A DNA stretch of 64,000 nt, taken from assembly GCA_026182355.1 (NCBI GenBank), contig JAPFBL010000036.1, positions 1,302,001-1,366,000 of the forward strand, written 5' to 3'. Of this stretch, positions 48,882 to 59,790 are shown one piece after another (the first letter of the stretch is position 1; each line of letters starts with the position of its first letter). Source of the DNA: Hermatobates lingyangjiaoensis (taxonomy: Eukaryota > Arthropoda > Insecta > Hemiptera > Hermatobatidae). A program made the position numbers and the translations under genes. The notes beneath the pieces were generated by a model. The model did not search any database and was not told the DNA's origin. It saw nothing but the letters and a program-made list of their open reading frames with translations.

Positions 48882-51800
48882 ATTTCACATAAACACGTGG
48901 CATAACAATCAATGATCAAGCCACAATATGAAATGGGAAAACAAGACTAAGATCTTTCAATTCTTTTTTTGACTTTGACGAAGACCGCTTGTTGCGGTTG
49001 AAAGGATCTTAGTCCTGTTTTCCATTTCATAATGCGGTTTCATATATATATATTTACATATCACAGAAAGAAAGAACAACTCACTATGATATTTCCACAA
49101 TCCGTTCTAATCAGGAGGGTGATATGAGCCGATAGGACGGGAATCCATGACTCATATCTCCTTCTCAGAAGCACTCTGCCAGTGTTACCACCTTATGAAG
49201 GAATAAAAGAAAAGGAAAAATAATGAAATTAAAAAAAAAAATAAAAACATAATAAATAAGTCAAAATATAAAATTAATTAAAGAAAATAAAAATAATATA
49301 AAAAATATACTATAGAAACAAATATGAAAAATGTTAAAATAAGTTAGATGTAGGTATACCTACGAAATCTCTCTTGTAAACGGCCTTGCAGATTCCTCAT
49401 TGTAAGTCTCATATTACTTTGGGGACGTATATATTTGTCTCCTCACTGGTAATCTGCCCCAGTACTTACATCAATCATTAATTATTCTTTTTTTATCTCT
49501 ATTATTTTTCTTACTTAATTTATGTTAATATCTTATTTATTTATTTTTTTATAAGTATATTTTTAAGATATATTATTTACTTTGTTTTAATTTATTTTAT
49601 ATTTGTTCTACTTTTTTATTTTCTTATTATCTCCCCCCCCCCCCCCCAATCTCTCAGGAAGGCGGCAATGTTAACAACATGGTTTTGAGAAGAAGACTCC
49701 AGTCTTAACTTGCCTTCCAAATGGCTCACTTTACCCACCTGATGAATACAGATGTCGAAATATCGTAGTGAGATTCTGTTTTCTTTCTGTAATTTTTATC
49801 ATTTAGTTCTTTGAATAAATTCCATAATAGCTTATTTATATGATTCTATAAGTTATCCGGATATTTGATTACAGGTATGCGGCTGTTGAAAGGTTCCAGT
49901 TACTCGCTACCCTGCGAAGCCTCCGTTATTCTGCCAATAGGTGTTCAGGTTATGTAGTCTCCCTCTTCCTTCCAATACTCTTATTTTAAAGAGGGAATGT
50001 TCAACCTCTACATACATTGGCAGAATAACATAGGCTTCAAACGGGTAGCGAGTAACTGGGACCTTTCAACAGTCTCATACCTGGATTCAACTTGATCTGA
50101 AAAACTTCATTCCTATTGGTCACGAACTCAACTAATATATATACGAGTATAGTATATATAAAACAAACAATAAAAAAGAAGAAAAGGATGTACCTTACAG
50201 ATATTTATATACCTAAGTGAAAATAGTGTATTAAGGCGAATGTTAACATAACATTTCAAAAAATAACACACTGAAAAGAGAAATGCTTTGTTATATGGTT
50301 GATCTAGACAAATTCAAACTACAAAACGAAGAATACATACAAGTCAAACATTTTAACAAGAAAGTAATAGAGATTTCTCTACTACTCAGTAGCCATATTG
50401 CAGTGGATTCCTACAATTATGAAAAGAGTTAATACAATAATTACAAACTAAAGGAGTAGTTAAAACTGGAATGGATGAAGGAATCGATGAAAGGGTGTTC
50501 AATAAACGGGAGGGGTTTCACACCAGGAATGAAGAAGATTGAAAACATACACATGCAGAAAACAGTGCCCAATCCATCATACTTAGAACGACTATCTCAC
50601 CTGCTATAAGCTGAATCAATATTCGGAGGTAATGTACTTTCAGAAGAATCTAAATTTGAACATTCGTTAATTAATTTTTCAAACTCAAGCATGGATTCTA
50701 CCAGTTCAGCTTCACAGTTCACCAAATTACTATTTTTGTTATAATCGACGTCTCCGTATAATAAATTATGCATATTCAGTTTCCTCATCCTGGACTGCTT
50801 GCCTTCCATAGCTGAATTGCTTCTGTCCAACTTTTTAGGATTTAAATTTAAGTCTGAAGAGTCAATACTAACAGTAGAACACAAACTTAAAGTGCTAAGA
50901 CTTAACAACTTTTCAGGATTTTTCTCCACATCCAATGTATCTTTCGTTTTGTTCTCCTCATCAGTGGACTTTAGCAACTCCATCATTTGAAGTTCAGCCG
51001 ACACAAAGGGATCATATTTATTAATTTCTCTGTAAAAATATAATGAAACAATTATTAAAAGGTCAACAAGAAAGGAAATTTCTTTTTGGATATAAAAGTG
51101 TCAACTGAAATTAGGAACACGAAATAATAAACCGTTTGTGTAATATTTGTCACCTGAAGTCTAAAACAGTTTCAGTAAATTTTAATAACCACAAATGTGC
51201 AGGATTTAAAAAAAAAATAGATCACCCAAAACATACTGGTATTTTTTGGCATAAAAAAGATGCCAACATAAATTTAGAACAAAATAGGGTTTTAAAGGAT
51301 ATCTGTCTGCACAACGTTTATTGTTCCTTAAATTTGAACTTAAAAAGTTCCTTAAATGAACAGCACCTAAAAAAACCGTCCGTTTCGTTCAATTAGTTCA
51401 ATGAAAGAAAAACATTTAGACTTTTCAGTTTAAAAACTAAGTTTAACGTTCTGACACATAGAATCAAAAATATTAGAAGTAATTAAATAATAAAGTATAA
51501 GTCACTGATCTAATCGTATTATTTAAAACGGAATATTAAATGTAGAAAAGTTACTTGATGTCCAACTTAACTTGAAATTCAGGTAGTGTTCATAAAGAAA
51601 CTAAGGGAGGGCAGGGCATAACAGGTAGTAACATACCTCATATTTAACACGGAAGTTATAACTCCAAATTTATGAAAGCATAATTCACCTTTATTCTAAG
51701 GTATGGTTTAAACACTTTTAAAAATATATAGAGATAGTGACATAGAAAAAGAAGCGCAACAAGAAAGATATTCCATCGCCTCAACCATTTCAGATTAGAA

Positions 51801-54800
51801 ATATCAATAAAGCAATTTTGAATCAAGCCGATCAACCTATGTATGAAGCATGCTAACAAAAATTGCGAAAATAATTGACAAAATGACACTTGAAATTGAA
51901 AGTATTTTAAGAATAAATTAAACCTATAGTTTATATTCTCGACAGAAATGTTGTAGATAAAGAACTTTGAAGGTGTAAAAAAAGGGGCCTTGAATTTGTT
52001 ATTTCCCAAATATTATTTTATTTAGAACTGAAGGAGTTTTCCATTCCAATCTCTTTTTGTTTAAAAGGACAAGAAAAGAGGAAATATTTATCACATTACT
52101 AATCCATAATTTTTGAAAAATTATCAATTTAAAATTCGACAATAATAAAAAAAAGTAAAAAGAATAAAATTGTTCTCAGAAAAAAAATTGGAATTCATAA
52201 AAATGTGCTGAAACCAAAACGTGCAATATAGAAAACACGTTATAACCCTAATGTCTACTCACTGCATGTTATACTTTTTTGGTAGAACTGTAGTTATAAT
52301 ATGTCTCACAATCCGTGGAAAGGATTTCCTAAAATAAAAACATCTTTTAAAGACTGTAATCATATCATAACCTCCTCCTTATTAGATGTATGATACGAAA
52401 AAGGATAAGAGGAAGTAGCAAAATCAGAAGTAATTTAATTTCATTAAAAAAAAAAAATAAATAAATAAAAATTATTACATCCACTCCGACAAGGTATGAA
52501 CTGAATACATCTAAAAAATTACAGAAATAACTGTAATTTATTGAAATTTTATGGTACCATGAGAGATAGATAGGCGGGAGGATACAACTTGCAGTCTTCG
52601 GTGTATTCTTTATGAAGTATTCACCACTCTCTTCTTCCATAATTTTCTTTTTTCTCAAACTGTTTTCCTTTTCAAAAATAAATTTATTCAATAAGTTTAA
52701 TTCACTGTCTAATGGTACAATTGATGTTTTGATAACTTCATGTCCATTAAGACCGCAATACTCAATTTTTTCAATTGTGTCACTTTTAAAATCACAATTA
52801 AGCCTATTTAAATATTTAAGAGGTTCCTTTCTACTATGAGGTTTATATGGTGTATTAGTATCTGTGTCACATTCTTCCCAAATACGTTTTCTATTTAGTA
52901 ATCTCCTAGCATCAGCAAGTCTGTTACTGCAATCTATTGGTAAAGAAATGTGACCTGTGTCAATCCTTGAATCCAAATTAGTGTATTCTAACGAAACACT
53001 ATCATTTCCTTCAAAAGAGCTTTCTTCTAATACGTTTACCGTAGCTTGTAAATTGTTGAGATTAACTGAAGTAGATGAAATAGATTCTTGGTCAAAATTG
53101 TTCGATTTGAATTGTACTTCCTCTGTTTTGCTATCTCCAATTTCTATATTCAAACTGAAACTTTTTTGATTCTTTAAGCAGTAAACAATGCGGCTAGAAG
53201 TATCCATTGTATTTTGAGCTCCTTTGTGAGAAATATTAACGTTGAGATTTACTCTTTTCTTATTGTGCAATTCAGAGTCGGAGACAGTTGCACATAATCC
53301 ATTTACTGGTCTTATATTCAGAAATGAATCACTTGAACCATCAATTGATGTTTTCCAACTATTGATTGAAAAATTTTCTTCATTAATATCTATATCGTCG
53401 TCAGAGTAGTCAACATTTTCCAGAGGAAATTCTAATATACTTTTAGTTGGATTCAATATATCGGAATTATTAAAGAACATAGATTCCACAGAATGTATTG
53501 CATCACTGAAATGTTGACAAGTACAATTTTTAAGAAGTTTTAGGTGTTTCTGTAGCTGAAACAGGATTACTAGGCAATTACTACAATTTTTTACAGGAAT
53601 ACAAGAATTTGCTTTGTTTTCAACCGACGACAAAGAGGAACAAGATTCGTTTTCTATGTTATCAATTGACCCACTGGTTGCAGTTAAATTGAAGGTATTT
53701 TTACCTTGTTGACAGTTAAAGTTGTTTCTAAACCTCAATGCCATTTCTTCACTGAATTCTATGGGATTGAACCATGATTGATTTATATCTCTTGAATTAT
53801 AGAAATATTGAAAACAAGATGATAGTTTGTTTTCATTTTCAGATAAAATATCAGAATGTGAATTAGTTTCTAGGATGCTTTCAAGTACGGTGTTATTACT
53901 ATTTAAACATTTAGTTTTTTTCAGATTTCCCATCATGATGTACCACCTTTTATAGTATAGAACTGCCAATTGTTGTGCATATTTAAGAGATATACTAGTT
54001 TTAATAGATAGTGGGTTAAAAATCCAGAAAATTATGTCTTTTAAAAAATTATTCAAGACACTCTTTTGCTTATTCTTTACTAAAATAGCAGGTTTTCGAA
54101 GAAAACATAAGGACTCCTTAAGGAATGATAAATTAAATCTTTGTTTTAAACAGTCTTTACTCCAAACAACCAAATCAATATTTTCATTCTCAGTTCGTTC
54201 TGAAGAAGAAAATGAACTTATAGGACATTTAGATTTTGAATTATAAGAGAAACAATCCTGTAAGGATACATCTAATGAATTATAACAGTTTTCTAAATTC
54301 TTATTTTTTTTCAAGTTACTGGTTTTCTTATTCGAAATGAATTTTTGTATACCAAAAGAACTACAAGATAATATGACAGTTTTTTGAGTTTCTAATTTTC
54401 TTCGACAAACAGGTTGCTTGCACTTTAAAGTTTGGACAGATTTTTTATTATTAGCTTTGTTACAGGGATGAGTTTTTCTATTCGGTTCAGTTTCACCATT
54501 TCTCCTAACCCATGTATTACTAAATAAGGCTTGATTATGACTCTGTTTACCAATATTTTTTTTCACCGTCGATGCTGAAGGATCATTTGCTTTGGAACCC
54601 TTAAGATTACACTTCTTTCGTTTAAATTTATCTTTTTGTTGAGAGTGAATAGTATCACCCTTGTTCGCATTCGAAACAATAGGACAAACATCAACTTGAA
54701 GATTATTAAGGGCGTTAATACTGGTGGAGTTCAGTTTATCTTTCCTTCTTAACCAACCTTGATTTTTTTCCCTAACTTGCCCATCTCGATTCCTGTGGGT

Positions 54801-57138
54801 ACCAACTTAATCAAACAATTTATACAAATATAAAACTCCAAATTTTCATTAAGTGTTTTTATAAATGCAAAATTATTCAGTAAAGATTAGTTACCGCTTG
54901 TTGTTAATATTGGAATCATTTAGGTTTCCTTTTCGTCTCGTTTCAGACCTAACATTTTTTGTTTTTGAATCATCATTTTCCATTTCCGATTGGGAGGAAG
55001 ACTGAGACTTTTGATCACTGGTTACTGAAGAATACGATGAGGTCCTAAAAAAAACAACAACAGCGAAATTATTGACGAACTACTAAGCATGGATCGAATG
55101 ATTGAATTAAGAGGTAAAATAAATGCTTATTATCTCAATACCGTCAGTTATAATTAATGCAAAATTACACTTATTGACTACTTGCTGACAAAATATAACA
55201 CAACAGGTATATGGTCTAGTAAATAATATTATAAATAAACAATGTACTTAAGTATCAATAAGAATATAATATAACTAAACATATAGAGTTTACTCACTGA
55301 ACAAAATAATGTTCCTACAACATATCTGGATTTTAAAAAAACATTAGACCTAAAAATTTTATTTTCACCTTTATGGCACAAGTCATAAATAATCAGACAT
55401 ATAAACATTTTTTTACATAATACTCAAATTCAAAATATGTTTAACTCTAGATCAGTTTCAGTATATAATTTAAAAAAATTTAGTGTGAATTACCTTCGCC
55501 TATGAGGAAAAGATGGAGAATTTTGCTTCGTATTTACAACTGTTGGTTCAACTTTAGGTTCGTTGGAAACTGTGAAAGCACCAGAACCTGAAAGTTTTTT
55601 AAAACTCATCATTTTTCAAATCACAAATCTTAACCACGTGATGGTGGCATACTTATATTGCTATATGCGAAAAAACGATTAAAATTAATTAAAAATCAAG
55701 AGTACCTATTTTAATTTTAAATGATTCTTCCGAAGTATATGTTCCACTACTTGAACTCTGCTTTCCAGGAGAAAACTTTTCTTTAGTAATAGAACGTTGA
55801 GTTCTGAAGGATGGAGCTCGATACTGTAACAAAATCTTCATGTTGAGTAATGGAAATTAATAAGATACTTCAAGTGTTAATAATATTTAAAGAATAGCAA
55901 CAATTCTTAAATTGTTAAACTAAATATTGCTTAACTCTAAATAATTACAAACAAAATAACATTTGAAGATAGACCCTAAACAATATATACCTTGGTTCTT
56001 GCTTGAAGTCTCTCCTTGGCTTTCAAAACAGTCTGACTCTTTACTTGAACCTTTAACTGTTGTTGCTTACACCATTCGGTGTGTCTGTCAAAAGCCTTTG
56101 GACCGAAGAATCTTTCACAGTATAGACACTGTTCATGATCAGATGGCTTTGTATTAAACATATCTTGATTTCCAGGCTTAGAATGACGCATGGCTTTAAC
56201 TAATTGATTATGCTTTTCCTTCCACTTAGACTGTGATTCCCTTTTGGGGGATGGCGTTGTCTTACGATTATTTGTAACTGCAGGAAGAAACTGAGCAAGA
56301 TCAGTGCCCTGGATACGTTGTTTTGACGAATCAAATTTTTTTCTTTTCTTCATTAGTGACTTTTCACATACTTTAATATGTTTAGCTAAAGCTTCAGAAC
56401 GGAATGTTCGATTACAGGAAGTGCAAGGTAGTAATATTGAGGGAACAGACTCCAATTCTACAAAAAATTCATAATTACAATAAAAAATCTACATCCAGTT
56501 CCAGTTTTTATCAAATATAAGAACATTACCCAATAATTTAACATGACAACAACAAAGTAATTGAAATTAATGAGACATTTTTTCAGTAAATTATAAAAAA
56601 ATAATGTATCACCTGTCATTCTTAAGGCATCCAATTAAGGCACACTCCAAATATATCAAGGTAAACTGTTTTTGGGCACGACCCACACAATTGAAACACA
56701 AAAAAAGATAACACGAATTCTTCTTTTGGTGAATTAGAACATTATTATTATTATTCTTTTCACTGGACAATTCCTAACATGAGGATATAAGAGTAAACTG
56801 TATTTAACATGTGAAACGCAAGAAACTCAACATTTGGAGAAGTAGGGATAAGTTCGAATTTGTAATGTGTTACTAGATATTCCCCAAGGTTATAGAACAA
56901 TTGCAATTGATTAGCCTAATCACAGGTTATAGCAATAACTTTTTGCTTAAAGATGATTCAAGAATTAACACATTCTCAACCAAACGAGTTAAGAATTAAC
57001 TAAAAACAAAAAAAAATTGCAATGTTTACACAAACCTTCCGTTTCAGCCATCTTCGTTGCCGGGGGAAACTGTGAGGCAATTTTTTTTATTTGCTTGCGT
57101 TCCCATATCAACAGCTTCTTTAACGTCTTGTAACTCAT
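48365..57138 (-). CDS. ZC2HC1-family zinc finger protein, 9 exons, 1265 residues
   Basis: Exons, 5' to 3': 57138-57036, 56457-55991, 55823-55706, 55587-55494, 55044-54895, 54792-52558, 52328-52263, 51029-50601 and 48500-48365. All introns are GT-AG, every phase closes, and the total is 3798 nt including TGA. Two C2HC fingers, C-x2-C-x11-H-x3-C, lie at C46/C49/H61/C65 and C145/C148/H160/C164. They are separated by the family-typical KKRKKFDSSKQR and KWKEKHNQLVKAMR segments. Residues 311-1056 come from one long Ser/Asn-rich exon. The C-terminus has a ribbon with CHEC and CCQC (C1240, C1243, C1255, C1256, C1258). Vertebrate ZC2HC1A and ZC2HC1C are about 325-460 residues, so this protein is far longer. 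The fingers may bind zinc and RNA or protein partners; the function is not established. A second ATG at 57051 would drop 29 residues. Confidence 0.9.
48680..48722 (-). ncRNA. Hammerhead ribozyme, family C
   Basis: Identical core and stems to the 38.5-kb copies: GACT/AGTC stem I, CTGACGA, ACCG/CGGT stem II, GAAAG, ATCTT. Predicted active. Confidence 0.75.
48770..48812 (+). ncRNA. Hammerhead-like, family C, core mutated but stem I covaried
   Basis: Stem I is GATT with AATC instead of GACT with AGTC, so both strands changed and pairing was kept. The core reads CTAACGA: G5 is mutated to A, so cleavage should be lost. Confidence 0.6.
48971..49014 (+). ncRNA. Hammerhead-like, family C, degenerate
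   Basis: TTGACGA (C3 mutated to T) and one extra G in stem III. GACT/AGTC and stem II are retained. Confidence 0.55.
49060..49790. mobile_element. Inverted pair of family-E hammerhead ends
   Basis: The left end (minus, 49060-49200) and right end (plus, 49640-49790) share, in opposite orientation, tttctttctgt, ctcactacgatatttc-like and cagaagcactct/gagaagaagactcc segments. The middle is almost pure A/T with purine-strand bias (49200-49620) and a 15-C run near 49633. It looks like a non-autonomous insertion. Confidence 0.5.
49725..49772 (+). ncRNA. Hammerhead ribozyme-like motif, family E
   Basis: CTGATGA (49739-49745), short stem II ACA/TGT, GAAA (49757-49760), ATC ending at 49764. Stem I has 2 bp next to the core and a further 5 bp CTCAC (49725-49729) with GTGAG (49768-49772). 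Weak stem II, intact core. The left-end partner has CTGATTA, a broken core. Confidence 0.5.
49875..50090. repeat. Inverted repeat, arms about 60 bp
   Basis: tgttgaaaggttccagttac at 49887, followed by tcgctacccTgcgaagcct, recurs in reverse complement at about 50025-50085 (aggcttcaaacgggtagcga, gtaactgggacctttcaaca). Spacer about 90 bp. No ORF. Confidence 0.75.
50601..51029 (-). CDS. Exon 8 of the ZC2HC1-family gene
   Basis: 429 nt. It begins EINKYDPFVSAELQMMELLK, then Ser/Leu-rich acidic sequence (SLSTLSLCSTVSIDSSDLNL), and ends NIDSAYS. Acceptor tttttacag, donor AG|GTGAGA. Confidence 0.9.
51030..52262. other. Intron of the ZC2HC1-family gene
   Basis: Open frames at 51136-51396 (plus) and 51656-52009 (minus) lack splice signals that fit the gene and look like chance ORFs in AT-rich sequence. 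Confidence 0.5.
52263..52328 (-). CDS. Exon 7 of the ZC2HC1-family gene (66 nt)
   Basis: KSFPRIVRHIITTVLPKKYN plus M and a split Q codon. Acceptor ttttattttag, consensus donor CA|GTGAGT. Basic and hydrophobic, unlike the low-complexity exon before it. Confidence 0.87.
52558..54792 (-). CDS. Exon 6 of the ZC2HC1-family gene, 2235 nt
   Basis: 745 residues of Ser/Asn/Lys-rich sequence without a recognised domain. It includes repeated acidic patches (NVDYSDDDIDINEENFSI), a cysteine cluster (VKNCSNCLVILF, KNCTCQHF) and an arginine/lysine segment near the end (RRLLNRKRIWEE). The donor ATG|GTACCA is weak, but it is the only one giving the right phase before the in-frame ORF enters intron-like sequence. 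The acceptor ccacag is also modest. Low-complexity, fast-evolving exons like this are usually disordered. Confidence 0.88.
54895..55044 (-). CDS. Exon 5 of the ZC2HC1-family gene
   Basis: 150 nt, phase 2 to 2 (TSSYSSVTSDQKSQSSSQSE, MENDDSKTKNVRSETRRKGN, LNDSNINNK). Acceptor ttttttag, donor CG|GTAACT. Confidence 0.87.
55494..55587 (-). CDS. Exon 4 of the ZC2HC1-family gene
   Basis: 94 nt (SGAFTVSNEPKVEPTVVNTK, QNSPSFPHRR). Acceptor ctttcag, donor AG|GTAATT. Confidence 0.87.
55706..55823 (-). CDS. Exon 3 of the ZC2HC1-family gene
   Basis: 118 nt, phase 0 to 1 (YRAPSFRTQRSITKEKFSPG, KQSSSSGTYTSEESFKIKI). Acceptor gttacag, donor G|GTACTC. Confidence 0.87.
55991..56457 (-). CDS. Exon 2 of the ZC2HC1-family gene: both C2HC fingers
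   Basis: 467 nt carrying both zinc fingers of the protein: LPCTSCNRTFRSEALAKHIK with the closing C, and CLYCERFFGPKAFDRHTEWC. The linker KKFDSSKQRIQGTDLAQF matches the conserved KRKxFDSSxQRxxGTD motif of ZC2HC1A/B/C. Acceptor ttttttgtag, donor AAG|GTATAT. Confidence 0.95.
57036..57138 (-). CDS. First coding exon of the ZC2HC1-family gene
   Basis: ATG at 57138 begins MSYKTLKKLLIWERKQIKKI, a basic amphipathic stretch, and ends in METE-type acidic residues before G|GTTTGT. A second ATG (57051) would give MAETEELESVPS, which is closer to the length of other family N-termini. An acceptor-like ttgttag ends at 57152, so a non-coding exon may lie upstream. Confidence 0.75.
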
Positions 57139-57151
57139 ATTTTTGAACACC

Positions 57152-57641
57152 CTAACAATACAACAAATTTAAAGCAGATTAACATCTGTTACTTAGTAAG
57201 AGACGTTTACACTTTCACTATACTTTTACGATAAGTTAAAGGTTTAAAATCAAGGAAAGCATTTTGATTTCCAGTTAAAGAAAGCATTAATATGCAAAAA
57301 CTCTTAAAGCTATCTCACAACTGGTTAAAATAACTCTTGTACACTGCCAGGATGCGTTTTATTTTTAAACCTTCTGGTTTAGTACTGGTGGTTGGTCCAC
57401 AGGATGCGCTGAAGTTCTCAATGTAGCTAATCTCTGGTAGAATAGGAACTGGTTTTGAGGTGGGGGGGGGGGGGGGGGTAGATCAGGTGTAGGTTGGTGG
57501 AGCTACCTGGTTCAAATCATTTTTAGTTTATCGAACGCTGTAGGACTTGTAGCTACTGCTGGGCGAAACATTACTTCGCGTCATTTAAGCTATAATTAGT
57601 TGTTGATTACTGCAATTTAATAACTATATTCACTGTGTATA
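57152..57641. promoter_or_regulatory. Possible bidirectional promoter region
   Basis: Less AT-rich than its surroundings, with several CpGs (57405-57590) and an 18-bp or longer G run near 57463-57478. It sits between the first exon of the minus-strand gene and a candidate plus-strand first exon. Promoter function is an inference from position. Confidence 0.35.
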
Positions 57642-57698
57642 ATGCAAGAAAAATTACCTCAATACTTAATTAATGAAAGGAATTTAGCTGAATCTGAG
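57642..57698 (+). CDS. Candidate first exon of a divergent plus-strand gene
   Basis: ATG followed by 18 codons (MQEKLPQYLINERNLAESE) then a donor GAG|GTTAGT. Charged, helix-like and free of homopolymer bias. No downstream partner exon was found in the window. Confidence 0.3.
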
Positions 57699-58229
57699 GT
57701 TAGTGAATTTAATATTTCGTATTTATAAAATGTTTCAATATTAAGAACAATTATTATTGAATAGAGAATGTACACGTGTGGAATAAACCACACGTTTATT
57801 CAGAGAAAAAAATAAGACCTAATTCCGTCTGAAGTCCTCATTATGAAATAATCTGATAGTCTTTAAACTTACCTTTTTTCTCATAATCAGTTTTCACATA
57901 TGATTTCAGTTATATAGAGTTTATTTGCTATAAAAATAATTTATAATTATTACGACTATGATAACACAAAATATTTTCAATTTTCGTTTCAAGTTTTGTT
58001 GATATAGTACTTCGAACTATATCATAAATTTTTCTTTAAAGATGTCTTCTTACAAAAAAGAAGTCATTTATTATAGCTGTTTCACCCATGTACCTCCAAA
58101 CTCGTGATAAACTGAACATTTAAAGCAAATATAGAAATAACAAAATTCCATAATAATTTTATGATTTTTATATGAAATATTACGTGAAATGTAAATCAAC
58201 ATCTAAATTATAGCAAGAAAATCTAAAAA

Positions 58230-58345
58230 AATAACTGATATCCTTCAACCAAAAAATGGTGTCTTCGTCGGAGTCTAACTGATTTTGACTCTGACGAAGA
58301 CCACTTATTTTGGTTAAATGATTTTAGTCATTTTTATGATTTTCT
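58230..58345. repeat. Degenerate family-C hammerhead inverted pair
   Basis: The minus copy (58233-58274) has CCGACGA (U4 mutated). The plus copy (58287-58329) has CTGACGA but TAAA in place of GAAA. Stem I GACT/AGTC is kept in the plus copy. Both should be inactive. Confidence 0.6.
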
Positions 58346-58507
58346 TACTCTGGTTTAGACCTGTACATACATATAGAAAAAACACATACAATAGATCGCA
58401 AAAGCGGACTACTACATTTCGCTGTAAGTGTCATCAGACAGACATATAGTATTGACTCACGAACTATGCAAGCAGTTATTGTGCAGTATTTTCTCATAAT
58501 TAGAGAG

Positions 58508-58656
58508 GAAAAAAAACACTAAGTCTTGGTTAAAATGTCGAAGTCAACATCACTTACTCAGGCAAATGAAACCTGATGAAGAACCTTAAGTGTTCGAAAT
58601 GCGTCGTTTGATTAAACCCTTTTTGTGTGTAAAGACTTAGTGTTTCTTTAACTCTC
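58508..58656 (+). mobile_element. Small inverted-repeat unit carrying a family-B hammerhead
   Basis: Arms 58508-58528 (gaggaaaaaaaacactaagt and next bases) and 58636-58656 are inverted repeats flanking the ribozyme. A related right-hand end (gtgaagacttagtgtttctt) also occurs at 25919. Confidence 0.65.
58565..58613 (+). ncRNA. Hammerhead ribozyme, family B
   Basis: CTGATGA (58573-58579), one unpaired A, stem II GAAC/GTTC with a larger loop, GAAA (58596-58599), stem III A-T/G-T, GTC ending at 58605. Stem I: AAAC pairs with GTTT, then one mismatch, then AAT with ATT. This is the best stem I of the family. Core intact. Confidence 0.72.
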
Positions 58657-59199
58657 AAATCATGGTATAGGATTGAGTTTTTTTGATCATTGTGTTTTCT
58701 TTCTGTGAAGATAGTTTTTTTAGTTCGTGGAATTGTTTTATACAGTTGGTTATATTATTTAATGTAAATTAGTATAACATCTATTATGTAATATTTGTAT
58801 TTATCTGTAAGGACTACATAGAAGATCATCTCACGTAATGTCTCTCGCTTAAGCTCTGGAGAGGACAGTTATCTCTCAGAATCAAGATATTTCTGTTACA
58901 AGGTTGCAAGTTTTAGTTGAGTAAGCAATAAACTGTTCATGTGAAGACTATTAGTAGCTTTCACCTACAAATAAGAGATGTAATTTAAAATTTGAGGTTT
59001 ACAGAAAAAGTTAGCAGTAATCAAAAAAGATGTTCTAACTCTATGACTACGATACAAACCAAACAGATAATAGTTACATTTTTTTATATGTGCACTATTA
59101 CATTATTTTCAGTTTCAGAAGAATAACTGTTCAATACTCTATATGTAGTAAAATTTCTTAGTTTTTTAGGATTAACAAACAAATCTCAGATCATACCCC

Positions 59200-59790
59200 T
59201 TTTTACTTTACTATAAGTAAAGTATAGTGATCGTGAAAAAATTCGATCTCGAGATTTTGACGGAATTACATGTTTTGAGGTACCAGAAGTCGTTTTATGA
59301 CGTTTTTACGATGATGTCTGTGTGTGTGTGTGTGTGGGTGGGTGGGTGGGTGGGTGGGTGGGTGGGTTAGTGTGTTAGCATTGCTTGTTACCACGCTACG
59401 GTCCAGAATCTTTGATGGATCAAGTTGATATTTTACACAAAAATGGGCCTCATAAAGACGAAGATCCCTATTGTTTGGGAAGAATTATGCATGATGGGAA
59501 AGTCACTTTTTTTGCCAAAAACCGTTTTTTTTAAAACATTTTTTTCTCCTAAACTGATAACCCTAGAGTTTTGAAATTTTGACATTATCTTTGAGGTTTC
59601 AAATGCAACAAACGAAAAATATATTCAGAATTTTAAAACAACAGGAAATATTTTTTTTTTCAATAAAATGTAAAAATTTTGACTTATAATTCAATCTCAA
59701 ACCTTGTGAGAGCGATACAAGCCATACTGTTTGACGGACAAAAATGAAACTATGCCTACAAATGAAAAAGAATTGCCGTCTTTAATAATA
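59200..59790 (+). repeat. Repeat X, 5' part
   Basis: Starts with the same TTTACTTTACTATAAGTAAA and carries a longer GTGTGT...GGGT microsatellite (59308-59367) than the 3.9-kb copy, then the gatggatcaagttgatattt segment and the internal segment seen at 42340. Confidence 0.8.

Larger units (their letters stand above)
48600..49050. mobile_element. Cluster of three family-C hammerhead units in an intron
   Basis: An inverted pair (48650-48840) is followed by a TA run and a third unit that is itself an imperfect inverted pair (48885-49045). All carry the flank atttcacataaacacgtg and a cacaatatgaaatgggaaaa segment. No ORF. They lie in the last intron of the ZC2HC1-family gene. Confidence 0.75.

Noticed and set aside
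51656..52009. 117-codon minus-strand ORF rich in Phe, Ile and Leu
   Set aside because: It lies in an intron whose flanking exons join perfectly in phase without it; AT-rich sequence gives such frames by chance.
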